A DNA stretch of 64,000 nt, taken from NCBI RefSeq assembly GCF_030272615.1, contig NC_081414.1:659134292-659198291 (forward strand). The letters are read 5' to 3'. Position 1 is the first letter of the stretch; every line of letters starts with the position of its first letter. This document shows, in pieces, positions 1 through 11,203 of the stretch. The translations under genes were made by a program, and so were the position numbers. The notes beneath the pieces are model-generated. The model was given only the letters and a program-made list of their open reading frames with translations. It had not been told where the DNA came from and ran no database searches. The DNA is from Cryptomeria japonica (Eukaryota; Streptophyta; Pinopsida; Cupressales; Cupressaceae).

Positions 1-658
1 CATGCAATACATATTCCTCTTCACCAATTGATGTGTTTCCAACAGAAGTATTAACACTATTTAGAATGCCCACCACTTCTGGAATGGTATCAACAATTTT
101 CTTCACCATAGGCTGAAGCAATGTGGGCTTGTAACAGGATGTCACTAAATTGACCATGATCTGTAATGCTCTTGTGTCATAATCTCTGCCTGTTCTTATA
201 GTGAGATGTTTGAGGAATCCATTGTGTTTATAAACATCATAAGCAGATAGATTTGACATTGGATCCTGCCAGCACTCTTGCACAATTGCAAGTACATGAT
301 TCGCTACTTTGTGTTGTGACAAACAATTTTTTATAGGGAGAATCTTATCAAAGCACCCTGGCACATGAAGTCCTAAGGCGGGTTTGTTCATTTCTCTGCC
401 ATCTTTTCCATTTATTGTATCTTCAGGTAACCAACTTTTCGTTCCAAATGAAAACTCCATCTTGTTACGGTAGTGAAACTGCAGATCACATGGTACAATA
501 GGCTTCATATAGTCTTCATGTCCTTGGATAGGAAACCCTCCTATATGAACCATTAATTCACGGACCTGCTGCTCTTTTGCCTTGACCTGAGCCTCATATG
601 CAAGATTCTGTGTCTTACAGCCTCCTTGGATCTGCTCTTTGCTTACACCATTTTCAAT
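1..658 (-). pseudogene. RNA (uracil-5) methyltransferase fragment, TrmA/RlmD-like, runs off the window
   Basis: The reverse strand is open from base 658 to the left edge, about 219 codons, so the piece is partial. In order it reads GGCKTQNLAYEAQ, then FHYRNKMEFSFG, LGLHVPGCFDKIL, GFLKHLTIRTGR and VNTSVGNTSIGEEEY. These resemble the central part of plant SAM-dependent RNA uracil methyltransferases of the RumA/TrmA type, organellar homologues of which methylate U5 in rRNA or tRNA. The SAM-binding and catalytic C-terminus would lie beyond base 1. An in-frame TGA sits four codons upstream of the open stretch, and no convincing first exon or acceptor is seen there. It probably lies inside the E1 transposable unit and is a captured fragment. 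A real exon next to an inserted E1 end is the alternative. Family call is firm; gene status is not. Confidence 0.7.
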
Positions 659-1839
659 AGTTAACAGTCATGATTTGCATTACAAAAGCTCTTCACACTT
701 GCCATATATCCCCTTGAAATATGTTTTGAAGTTCCTTTATCTCTTGGGAAAACTCACACAATGCCAAACGTGTTCCTTGACGATCTGTTTATGACTGTCC
801 CTCCATCTATGACTCTGCATATTTGTCTTCAACTGACAACCCTTGCTGTAATCCATTCACAAACCAAACCTGTAGTCTCTAAACTAAATATCATTATGAT
901 GTTTTTCTTGGCATGCTTGACTGATCTTTCATTTACTACCATCTTCTTTTGCAAAAGACTGTCACTTGTTGAGTTGTCTCGTCATATGGCCCTGATTTTG
1001 CCTTAGTGATTGTCTCTGAATACTGTCTTGTCTTTGGTGTATCTTCTCAAGCTCTTTTTCAACTGCTGATGCAAAATCAGACTGTAAGAAGTCTGAATTT
1101 TCATCTTTAACTTCATACTTATCAATCCATTCTTGAGTGGTCCTCAATGCAAGGCTTATGTGATGGCAAACGACTACTGGTCACTTTCAGAAAATTAGAA
1201 TCATGTGCATGCTTCTTCAAAGTGTCTTCGTTGTACCTAATTGCATCTTTTTCCAGAGTAGGTTGTATCCCCACAAGTGCTGGTCTATGAGGTGTCCAGC
1301 TGTAAGACACACGTTTTCTTAGCTGCCTTAGCTGTCATAAAACCGATACATATCTGCATCTCCTTAGCTGTTATTTTATTTGCCTCCAACCAACCCCACA
1401 ATGGTGAAGTACCCATGACAAACCAATTTCATTATCAAATTGTAGGACCTTCCTATTAGGCAATCTCCTAGTTTCTAAAATCAGCTCTCTTAGACAATAT
1501 TGGTCATCTGATCTTAACAAGTATTTCTTAGTGTAATCATGTGTATGAAACAAGGAAAATCAATCTCACTGTAGACTATCATACCTCACATGTAGCTGGA
1601 ATCTGATAATTGGTTTGATTCTTGATTGTCCACACTCACATAAGACTGAAGTGAACTTGTGAGCAGGGCTTCATCCTCATTCTGGTGTGGCCCAGGTGAC
1701 TGATCACCTATAAATCTGACTTTATCTTTAAACAATGGCTGCCATTGTTTTGCAACTAGTACCACAATCTGAAATATTTTCTGACAGTAACTCCACCCCC
1801 ATAATCAGGATAAAGACTGTTAATCTCAAATGGAATAAT
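659..1839. other. Probable interior of E1 with a broken, unrecognised reading frame
   Basis: Between the methyltransferase fragment and the conserved E1 end, the reverse strand carries discontinuous coding-like pieces (about 1553-1371, 1310-1122 and 1147-962). The last two read into each other through a frameshift near 1145: one ends with LPSHKPCI and the next continues TTQEWIDKYEVKDENSDFL. The composition is charged and looks protein-like, but I do not recognise a family. They could be further captured exon pieces or a degenerate element ORF. No E-type left terminus (TGTTATC) is present, so E1, if complete, starts left of the window. Confidence 0.35.
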
Positions 1840-2630
1840 GACTAGAATTTGAATGTCTTCTCCCCTTTATCACCAGCCCTGATTTGATTTGATTGTATTA
1901 AACCTTGATTTTCCTCACATGAGCTGGGCTCAACCCTTGTGGGAGCCGCATTCGTCTCCACTCATCTTAGTGAATTTTATGACCAGCAAAGTGTCCTTTT
2001 TCCTTTTCCTGCACATGAAGCAAACCTGTTAGCAAAAATGCATACTTATGGTGACTTTCCTTTGATCTGATCTTTGCCTTTTGGAGATTCATTTGTGATG
2101 TGAGCTATATGCATTTGATGTACGTAGGGATCGTATATATATATGCGTGCATTAGTACATATGTCAGAAATGCAGCCAGCTATTGCTTAGAACAAAATGT
2201 TCTAACACATTGTTTGTTTCAACCTTTTTTGCAGATATCAGAAGGAAAACATCAACGGACCGGGGGGGAGCAGCAAGACAAAGGCTACGACAAGCGTCTC
2301 TCAACTGTTCCAGTCATTCAGGCAATGACTGGTTCCACTTCTGACATGCCTTATTTTTATTTTGTACTTGCATACATATGTGTATATTTCTCTTCTGCAT
2401 TGGATATACGTAGCTAGTCCCACGGCTCCTGTGTGGGACGCATTTTGAAAATGAATAAAAAATACTTTTCTTTTGCAAATGAGATGTTTTTCTTTGTTGT
2501 TACAGAATACAAGTACTTAGAAACATCATCTTTAAAACACAAAATAGAGAATAAGCATACACTAGCTTTCTTTTGTTCATGCTAGCATTTCTCAACCTAT
2601 TTTTCAGCCAGGAGCGAAAAATAGGTAACA
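1840..2630 (-). mobile_element. E1: conserved terminal region of an E-family LTR-like unit
   Basis: This stretch matches the reverse complement of 32882 to about 33680 (start of E2) nearly throughout. It shares blocks with 57240-57936 (E3), for example GGGCTCAACCCTTGTGGGA and the CATTCAGGCAATGAC motif. It ends at 2630 with ...AATAGGTAACA, which matches the boundary of E2 and E3 where TSDs fix the terminus. On the plus strand the block contains a TATA-like run near 2131, a pyrimidine tract with TTTTGCAG near 2234, and AATAAA at 2454-2459, resembling the 3' part of a transcription unit. The flanking bases 2631-2635 are GTTCC, the expected TSD, but the partner is outside the window. Confidence 0.75.
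2595..2626. repeat. Terminal hairpin of E1 (11 bp perfect arms)
   Basis: ACCTATTTTTC and GAAAAATAGGT are perfect reverse complements separated by 10 bases, only four bases inside the E1 terminus. The same hairpin lies at 32886-32917 in E2. E3 keeps only the outer arm. Confidence 0.8.
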
Positions 2631-3637
2631 GTTCCTATTGTTGCGGCTTGGAGGATATGCTTATAATGTTTGTGTAGTTCCTTAGTTCAGATTTCAAATG
2701 ATGAAATGTTATGGAAGTGTGTCTATCAATGTTTATCTCATGACTGTGTTTCTTGGCACTCCAGTAATGAAGAATTTTGTGTCAATTTGGTTTTTGCGAA
2801 CTTGTTTTGGCTTGACAGTATGGAAGAAGTGTATGAGGATGTTGTTGAGGGTTAATGGAACACCTCTATGCGGTTTGCATGATGTTGGATGGTCTATTTG
2901 GTGTTGAATTCGGTCTAGTGATGGCTTTTAAGGTAATTTGCAATTATCTGGCCGAGAAGGCTTGTTCTCCTTGTGGTGCATCTTTGGGGGTCTCTACGAG
3001 CATTGGAAGATGTGTTGATCTCTATTTGGATCCTACTATGGCTTGTGGGGATCCACATTGTGAGAATTCATTTGGAGAAAGTGTTTTTGGGCTGATTGGT
3101 AATGTGCTCCTTGTTTTGCCTGCATGTTACCTTATTGCTGACCTTGATGTGCGCTAGCATGTGTGATGTTTGGGACTGCATTGGATGATGTGTTAAGGTA
3201 TTTTAGGTCCTCTCTATCTTCTAGATAGGACCTCCTTCACTACAATTATATTTTGTGGCCGACCCTGTGGGATCACTTCTTGTCCCCTATTCTGGCAGAC
3301 CTAATTGATGTTTTGTGATGATGCTGATGGTATATTGGTGCAGGAGTACCCGAGGTCCAATACTAGGTCCAATAGGCTAAAGTTGGTATTTTGGTTTCAA
3401 TTGATGTTCTCACATGTAATAAGGTCTTATTAGACCATTTTATGTTTGTTGATGTCTAGTTTGAGTCTTGGTGGTGTCAAAGTGCAAATATTGTAAAAGT
3501 TGCATAATGTTGTAAAGAGCAACTTTGTATTTTGTGTGTTAAACGTGAACAAATGGATGATTTGTCAATCCATAATTCAAATTTCAGTTGGTAATCGTTT
3601 GAGGAGGTTGGAAAACCTTAAAAAGGCCTTGAGTCAC
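2631..3637. other. Unassigned spacer between E1 and B1
   Basis: This is AT-rich sequence with only short open frames that look accidental. It contains a near-palindrome around 3208-3232 (AGGTCCTC / TAGGACCT type). I see no recognisable gene, repeat array or element terminus. It is probably older element debris. Confidence 0.5.
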
Positions 3638-3642
3638 CGACC
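3638..3642 (+). repeat. TSD CGACC, left of B1
   Basis: It is identical to 7788-7792. Five-base duplications are the usual product of retroelement integrase. Confidence 0.85.
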
Positions 3643-4033
3643 TGTTGTGACGTTTTCACACATCGCCCCATTGCAAATGGGGACCCATGTTTTTTGCTTT
3701 TTAGGGTTTGTTTTCTAGGTCTTTTAGGGTTTTGTCAGTTGGCCTTTGCATTTTTGAGTGTTGTCGGGGAGATCAATAGGATAGCAGGTCCTGCTGGAGT
3801 GAAGTCCTGATCCTGAAATTTGGCTAAGTCTGAAAGTCCTGATCCTGAAATTTGACTAAGTCTGGAAACTAAAAAACCTCAAAAAACTAGATTTTGCAAT
3901 ATAACTCCTGGAGGTCTGAAACCACTCTCAAACATCCTGAAAGTATATATGGAATATAACTTAAAGTATCACTTATACTTAAATGTTATATTCCATAAAA
4001 ATTATCCTATCGGAGAGTTCGAAAAGTCAAATT

Positions 4034-5370
4034 TCGCTCCTGTCCTTCACTGAGGATCCAGAGAGCATAGCGCTCCTGTCCCTCTCAGGAGGACCAAGGC
4101 AAAAGCGCTCCTGTCCCTCTCCAAGGGACCAGGGCGAAAAGACTTATTTGAGCCATTCCTGGCCTTGTTTGGTCAAATTGAAACATCAAAGGCATAGTGA
4201 AGGACGAAATGAACATGATAAAGCATCCAGACTTGATCAAAAATGATGAAATGATGAAGTTTTTGCCTAGAAGGTCAAAAGTGCTCCTGTCCCTCACTGA
4301 AGGACCAGAGCGCTTTTCTTTATATGCACAATTTTAGACCTTTTTTGGACATTAACTTTTATTCATAGCATGAAGTAAGGTGAAATCTTCCCTAGCAAAG
4401 GAATTTCGAGGTGAAAAGTGAGACAATTTGGCTAAGAGTTGAAAAAGTGCTCCTGTCCCTCACTGAAGGACCATGCCACGTTTTCAAGTTTCTCTTCTTT
4501 GTTTGATATTTTATGGCAAAACTTGACTTGGATGGGAAGGACGAATGATGTTTTATGCCTTGGACGCAATTGAGAGGTTTAAAGAACAAAGAAGTATGCC
4601 AAGATGTAAAAAGTGCTCCCGTCCCTCTCCAAGGGACCAAAGAGATTTTCCAAAAAGTGCTCCCATCCCTCTCCAAGGGACCAGAGCGATTTTCCAAAAA
4701 AGTGCAAATCTCTTGCAAAGACAAGGCGAGTTTGTGATTGAAATGAATGGAAGAAGACATGATTAGCCCATTGAAGATAATTTGGAAAGCTAGCAAAGGA
4801 CGGATAAGCTTGAAGTTGAAAAAGTGCTCCTGTCCCTCACTGAAGGACCAGAGCACTTAACATGTTATCTAGCCTTTTTTGCCAATTTTGGACAAATTCA
4901 GGCCAAGGCGCAAGTTTGAAAAAGTGTTTAAAATGCCTTGAAGTGGAATTGAGATGCGAGAGTTGCAAATTTTGACCACAATTGGCAAAAGTGCTCCCGT
5001 CCCTCACCAAGGGACCAGGGCGCAATTTCCAAATATGACCATTTACCTTGCATTTTGAAATGATATTTTTATTACCAAGGCTCAAGATGGAGTGAAATGT
5101 GATATTCTACGCCTGGAGGATAATTTGAAGTTGATATGATCAAGAATTCATGCAATGGACTCAAAAGTGCTCCCGTCCCTCACTAAAGGACCAGAGCGCT
5201 TTTTATGAAAACAACAAATTCCCTCCAAGATTATGCTAAGGCAAAATTGTATGAGATGGGAAGGATTTTCTAAAACATGGTGAACAAAGGTTTGACTTTA
5301 AAAAATTGAGAATCCTAGCCTAAAAATAAAAAAGTGCTCCTGTCCCTCTCCAAGGGACCAGAGCACTTAA
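4034..5370 (+). repeat. Array of 11 imperfect-palindrome boxes in B1
   Basis: Eleven copies of a box of about 40 bases occur, reading roughly GCTCCTGTCCCT, a short centre, then AGGGACCAGAGCGC; the halves are near reverse complements. They begin close to 4034, 4071, 4105, 4279, 4445, 4610, 4654, 4820, 4988, 5164 and 5331. From 4279 on, the main copies are spaced 165-176 bases apart. The DNA between boxes is AT-rich and only loosely alike, so the box is conserved while the spacer drifts. A similar box (GCGCCCTGGTCC ... GGACCATG) occurs in the A LTRs. Confidence 0.85.
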
Positions 5371-5690
5371 CATGTGCATTCTTTATTTTTGCCATATCCC
5401 AAACATTACTATCCTCCAAATCGCATTAGATGCCAAATTGCTAACTTTGGAATATTTGAAAAAATTAATTAAATTGGCATTTAATAAATTGATTTTAGGC
5501 CTTAAAAAATTGAACTTTTATTGTGAAGGCATTTAAAATTAATTTTTTTTAAATTAAAAAATTAAATGTGGAGCGCACAAGGCATTATTTGCCTTTATTT
5601 GACAAGTCGGCCTACTCCTTTTGGGTTTTTATTTATTATTTCACCTTTTATTTGCTAGGTCGGCCTCATGGGTAAGTGGAAGGTGAGCGC

Positions 5691-5700
5691 TCTATATATT
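5691..5700 (+). promoter_or_regulatory. TATA-like site, internal promoter candidate of B1
   Basis: TCTATATATT follows a CTAGGTCGGCC block (about 5655) and precedes CATTCAATCATTC-rich DNA. The LTRs of A have the same order: CTAGGTCGGCC, TATATAAA, then CATTC repeats. The function is inferred. Confidence 0.45.
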
Positions 5701-6910
5701 GGAGGTGTTGTTTCACAATTCAAATCATTCAATCATTCTTTCAAGTGCGAATTTGGAGAGCAATTTGAGGAGCGAAATCCAAAGGAGTGGAGCGAATTTC
5801 TACTAAGTGTGGAGAAGCTAATGGTAGGCGAAATTCATATTGAAGGCCATTGGAGAGGCGAATTTCTTGCTAGTTTGGAGGATAATTTCCAGATTTTTTG
5901 AAGACATTTGAAGGCGAATTTCCAGATCTTGAGGAAGCTAGTGGAAGGTGGAATTCTTTTCCAAGCTAGAGGAGGCGTGATTCATCCAAGAGGAGGCTAT
6001 GATCTACACTTTGCCTAGCGAAATTCATCTATTTTTTTTGCATCATTTCTTAGAGTTTAATACTCAAGAGAAGGTATGAAGAATTACTTTTTTGAAGTTC
6101 TTATTCAAGACTTATTGTGATCCTATTGAATCTAAGTCTTGAAAATCCAATTTCCATTCATTATTAATTTGAAAATGTATAGTTCTTGATTTATCATTAC
6201 TTTTTCAAATTAATATCTTAAGTTTTACCTTTGAAAGGTCTTAAATTTCATGCTTTGAGGTTTGATGCTCAAAAGACTAACTTTAATATTTTGTGTAGGC
6301 ATCAAATGGGGATCCCGGAGTTGGAAAATCAAGCCAGATCAAGGACGGTCTCCTCCAAGAAGATCAAGCAAGGACAAGGGCGACCTCCTCCAGCCTAACA
6401 TCGACAAGGACGACCTTCTTCGATCCAGCATCATCAGGATAAGGGCGACCTCTTCCAATCCAGCATTCCAAGGCGAGGTACATCAATCATCCTGCCAATC
6501 AAGGACACAAGGAGTTAGAGCAAGGGTTCGTTGAAGAAGCAGATAGTTCCAAATGAATTAATTAAAGCTAGCTTCTCAACAACATCAAGTTGAATATCTA
6601 CCAAGTTACAAGTGTCAGACAAGGTGGCATCCTAGTCATCACTTCTCCAGTCAGTGTGGTCCACCTCAACAATGTCCAGATTCAATGTACCCAAGTCATG
6701 GAAGGTGGCACAAACTTCTATGTACCTACCCCGGCTATCCATTGGTTGAATTTTCCAGAGAGGACATGTGTCCAAGCAATACAATTTTATCATTGGTCAA
6801 GCATTAAATGTTATGTAATGGTTGTAACAAACCCTAATTAAGGTTTTCATTGTAAAATCTTGGCCATTGATCTCGAATTGATCTTAGCCATCGAATTGTA
6901 TTGAGGGCAC

Positions 6911-6918
6911 TATATAAG
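6911..6918 (+). promoter_or_regulatory. TATA box of the B1 LTR
   Basis: TATATAAG lies about 880 bases before the 3' end. Comparable sites stand at the same place in B3 (near 25941) and, on the minus strand, in B2 (near 10645) and B4 (near 31170). It probably sets the U3/R boundary. Confidence 0.6.
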
Positions 6919-7787
6919 CCCTGGCATTTCATTTGTAAAGGCATATAGAAGCAGTTAATAGAAGATAGATAGAGAGTAGTTAGAAGGTGATTAGCTATTT
7001 GATAGAATAGCAATTAGAGTAGAGTAGAGAGAGAAGGCAAAGATTGTTGCCAAGATGTTGTTGTAAGAGACTTGTAACTTCATTGAAGAAATGGTGAAAT
7101 TTATAGGTCGATTCGACAATTTGCATGGTCTTTATACTTCTTATATTTGATTTCATGTTATTAGATGAATGGAAGAAATGTGCTTGATTGATGGTGGAAT
7201 TCGTATATCCATACTACTAGCAGTTTGTTGATTGCAGACTTGCCTTGTGTAGTCAACTGGAATCATTTAGCTTAAGCTTAACTTCAGTTGTTGCTTCTTC
7301 ATTGATATGCATCAACCTGATAGTGTCTATGCCTGCAGTGATGATTTGAACATCATAAAGCTTTCCTTCGAAGATCGCACTAACCTTGTGGAGATGGTCC
7401 AACGATGTCAAAACAAGACTTAGTTAGAATTTCATCAAAGATCATTCATTGCTCTTACATTCTTAGTGTTAGGATTAGATCCTTTCCTCGCCCTCATCTT
7501 TTTTCTTTTCTTAAATCAAAGCTAGTAAGAGCCTGTGTTCCAGCAATATTCAAAGCAGATCAGACATTCAATCATCAAATGTAAGTCCCCTTGTGATTCC
7601 AGCAAATCACATCATACCACAGAGAGCTTATACACACGTAGAGATCCTACAACGAAGAACCTTGGAGTCATCCTGATTGATCCTTTTCCGCGATATCTTC
7701 AACAATCAGAGGCTTTACTCAAGAGAGGATAAGGTACCCTTGGGTATTTTATCCTGTGTTTGATAGTGTACAAAATACACGTCAACA

Positions 7788-7792
7788 CGACC
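7788..7792 (+). repeat. TSD CGACC, right of B1
   Basis: It is identical to 3638-3642 and follows the CA terminus of B1 directly. Confidence 0.85.
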
Positions 7793-8832
7793 CAAGGGGT
7801 TGGATGATTTTTTTCGGTGAGAAACAATTAATGAAATATCATTGTTTCTGCACATCTGAACATTTCCTTCCCGCTTTTCTGCATTGTCCGTGCTTGTACG
7901 GATTTACAATGATCTGAAACTGATTGGGAATGAAACTAGACAGAGTCAGCTTTCATTTGCATTTGGTGGCATCCAATTTCATCAAGTTAGAGGAATCTAT
8001 AGGCATTTCTTTCCAGACGGGTCAGAACCCTACCTAGGGTAGGCAGAGTGAAAGAAAAATGCATAAATCACCATTCCACTGGTGAAAACTCCTACAAATT
8101 GGTGGAATGGTCTGTACTAACATGTTCTTCAACATTCCAAAGTTGCAAATGCAGGGGATAAGTTTTGCACATGGAAAAGTGATGCCCTAGGCCTGATATC
8201 CCCATGTATTAAGCCGAAATCATTGATAAAGAGCCCTAATTTGCATTGATCAAACAAAAGTGGTTGGAGGTTGTTTTGAGGTATTGGAGGAAGTGTATGA
8301 ACCCTTCCTAAGCCTAAACCATGCTTGAACAACCTTTTGGAATCATTTGGAGACCAAAACCAAGTTGCCTATAAGCCTACTAGCCAATTAGGCCTAATTC
8401 CTAAAAGGACAGTCAAAATTTGGCCCAGTCTGTACAAAGTAACCCTACCTGATTTTGAGATATGTTTAAGAATGTCCAAAAGGGTATCTGGAAATGTCTT
8501 TACATTTTGAATGCCATCACTACCTTGATAGTTATGTTAGAAAAACCATGTTTGGAAGGCTACTAGGAAGAATGAGGGTTTGTGAAGGAAAATCCATACT
8601 TTGATGATTAGAGGGTCTTATAGGTGGTTGTTTGAAGTTGCTTTGTGTTTTTCTATCCCTGATCTGCATCATATATATAGTAGATCATTTCATTTGCAAT
8701 TTGTGTGGATTAGAGTGGATTGAGAAAGATGCGAAATTGAGGTAGCACATGTGTGCGGTGGAAGTATTGGAGCTGAATTGTCAAAAGGTTGGTTGAGGCA
8801 ATGAGTCAAGAGCAACTACATTCAAGGGAGAC
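7793..8832. other. Unassigned spacer with no recognisable gene
   Basis: This is the right-hand continuation of the B1 target. Open frames are short and do not look coding. Just before 8833 the sequence CAAGGGAGAC resembles the polypurine tract of Copia elements, so its last part may be Copia internal DNA. Confidence 0.45.
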
Positions 8833-9216
8833 TGTTGGATGTTGTGATGTTGAAGGCATATACTTTGTAATTCAAGTTATCTTTGTATCTTTCCCTAAGG
8901 CAGTGCATCTCAACCTGCAAGTCCTTTGTATCTTGCCCTAAGGTAGTGAACCTTAGCCTACAAGTTCATCAAGGAGCACTAGACTTCCCTGGAAATTTAC
9001 CTAAAACAAACATTATAATATTTGTTTCATATAGTGTGAGATAAACTCTCACTGTGGTTTTTCCCTTCTTGGGTTTTCCGCGTAAATCTAGTGTTATCTT
9101 GTGCATCTGTGTTCATTGTTTTATCTTTCAATGTTGCTGATCAATTTAAGGTGTTTTGCAATTGTGCTATAAAGTTTTAAGAGTTGATCAAGACTGATTC
9201 GCCCCCTCCTCTCAAT
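8833..9216 (+). mobile_element. Copia-type LTR or LTR fragment
   Basis: The stretch begins TGTTGGATGTTGTGATG directly after a purine-rich CAAGGGAGAC. It contains GTGGTTTTTCCCTTCTTGGG and TTTTCCGCGTAAAT, which are typical of plant Ty1/Copia LTRs, and it ends near ATTCGCCCCCTCCTCTCAAT, again a common Copia LTR end. An internal imperfect duplication of about 44 bases (CTTTGTATCTT...CCCTAAGG) lies at 8881-8967. The right boundary is approximate. It abuts a hAT fragment, and no second LTR or PBS is visible. Confidence 0.6.
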
Positions 9217-9224
9217 CTTGGGGT

Positions 9225-9810
9225 TTGTTTAACAAAGGCTTGTGCAATTTTTTGTTATTACGACAACCTTCCCTTCAATGTGGCAAGGAATCCACATTGG
9301 GAGTGTTTGGTGACAACATTGATAGTTGCAAAGAAAGCCACCCTCTCCAGAAGATTTAAGTGGCAAGTTGCTCCAAGATGCTATTGAAGATGTACAACAA
9401 ATTGTGGAAGATCAAAAGAAGCAATGGTGAAAGTTTGGATGCACAATTATTTCAGAGGAGTGGACAAATGAAAAGAACCACACCCTCGATTTTTTAGTGG
9501 CTTCAAATGGTGTTAGTTTTTTTAATTCGATTGATGCCTCCAACAAAATAAAGAATACACAAAATTTGAACTTGTTGTCGGAGGAAGTTGTTTTAAAGGT
9601 GGGCAAAGAAAATGTTGTACAAGTTGTTACTGACAATGCAGTGGCATATATAGCAGTTAGAAGATTGCTTCAAGAAAGGTATCAAACACCTTTTTGGACC
9701 ACTTGTGCAGATCATTGCCTTAACCTTCTTTTGGAGGACATTGGAAAAATTAATTAAGTGAGAATGATTGTACAAGAAGCAAGAGATACCAAAAATATAT
9801 ATTTATAATC
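9225..9810 (+). pseudogene. hAT-family transposase fragment (DUF659-type core)
   Basis: Frames read PFNVARNPHWE, then across frameshifts and a stop to VVQVVTDNAVAYIAVRRLL and PFWTTCADHCLNLLLEDIGK. This order resembles the DUF659 and RNase H-like core of plant hAT transposases. Note VTDNA, PFW..CA.HCLNL.L.DIG, and the downstream IV.EAR.TK.I. The second hAT (27665-28219) shows the same motifs. The N-terminal BED finger and the C-terminal hATC dimerisation domain are missing, and the fragment is cut by B2 at 9823. It cannot make a working transposase. It is a different copy from the 26.5 kb element, because the residues differ throughout. Confidence 0.75.
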
Positions 9811-11203
9811 TACCATGGGTTCTGTTGATGTGTTTTCTTTGCATTATGCAACACAGAATAAAATACTAAATACTCTATCCTCTCTTGAACAAAATCCTCC
9901 CAAGTGCTAAACTGCGTGATCAAATGAGATGACTCCAAGGTTCTGAATGTTAGGTCTTGACGTGCTCTTGGATAGACTCGGTGTGTATGATGTGATTTTG
10001 TTGGAATCACAAGGGGACTTACATTTTGTATTAGCTCTTGTTTGAATGTTGTTGGAACGTAAAATTCACTTGACTTTAAAAAAAATGAGCAAAAGGACAA
10101 AGGGTTGAGATTTCTAATCTAATCCTAGAATGTAGGAACTAATTATTGATTAGGTGTGACCAGACCAAGCTTTGTTTCGCTATCAAGGAACAACTACACA
10201 AAACTGGTGCAATCTCCTAAGGATAAACGAATGATTTTCATATCACCAATGCACATCAGCCACACGAACAATGAGCATGAAGTAATAGAAGTTAAGCTTT
10301 CACACAAGTTCAATTGACTACGCACTGCAATTTGTAATCAATAAATTACAAGTAGTATGAACATAAGGTACACCATTCATCAACAATGATATCTTCCATT
10401 CATCTAACCAACTTTAAAGCAAATGAGAAGTAGAGATCATGCAACATGTTGAATTAACATAGAGAATTCACCATAACTTCAATGAAAACTACATGTATCT
10501 TGCAACAAGATCTTGGCAACAATCTTTGCCTTCTCCTCCTACTCTAACTTTTACTTTAACTTCTAATTCCTAATTGTTGTCTATTCTTCCACTATTCTCT
10601 CTTAAGCCTCTATTAACCCTTTACAATGAGAGACTTGAACCTTTTATAGTGCTCTCAATACAATTCAATGGCTTAGATTGATTCACAATCAATGGCCAAG
10701 ATTACAAAATAGAAACCCTAATTTAGTTTTGTTACAACAACTCCCTTTTGGCCAATGAGAAAATTACATTTAGGTCCAACAATGAATGTGAACCAATAGA
10801 AATTGAGGTTAGGTATCTCAAACTTTGTACCTCCATGGGTGAGTCAGGTACATTGCATCTAGACACGTTGACATGGAGCCTCTTGATGGTTGGTGATGAC
10901 AAGGGTGCCACCTCAATTTGCTCCGTAGACTTGGTACCTCATCACATGTGTAAATAGTCGAGCAATATCTCTTGATATTCAGCATCTCCAAGCTTAATAT
11001 GATGATGATGGGTCATATTCCCAAATTGTATCATCTAAGCATGGTCAAGCAAACTTTCTAACTTTGCTTAGTTCTTCTACCTCCTTAGGAATGAAAATTA
11101 TTTCCTCTTGACTATCTTTCTTGTCTTGGTCTTTCTTTCTATCATCCCTCTTATACCTTAGATGTATTTGACCTTGAAATGTACTAAATTCTGATGTTGT
11201 CTT

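Larger units (their letters stand above)
3643..7787 (+). mobile_element. B1: 4.1 kb LTR-like unit (solo LTR) with matching TSD
   Basis: The unit starts TGTTGTGACGTTTTCACACA and ends TACACGTCAACA, and both sides are flanked by CGACC (3638-3642 and 7788-7792). Its ends match B2, B3 and B4. Only one copy of the start is present, so it behaves as a solo LTR and not a full element. Inside, in order, are about 350 bases of conserved start, an array of palindromic boxes (4034-5370), an AT-rich stretch, a TATA-like site at 5691, short broken open frames (about 5668-6530), and a conserved 3' part of roughly 1.2 kb with a second TATA-like site at 6911. No gag or pol motif is present. Confidence 0.85.

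Noticed and set aside
2670-3157. Open frames at 2.7-3.2 kb as host genes
   Set aside because: They are short, overlap in different frames, and show no motif.
4034-5370. CRISPR-like look of regularly spaced palindromic repeats
   Set aside because: Spacers are over 120 bases and mutually similar, repeats are degenerate, and the setting is a plant LTR. No cas genes are present.
3643-7787. B1 as a complete retrotransposon with two LTRs
   Set aside because: No second copy of the start or end lies inside, and no PBS, polypurine tract or pol is visible, so I call it a solo LTR-like unit.
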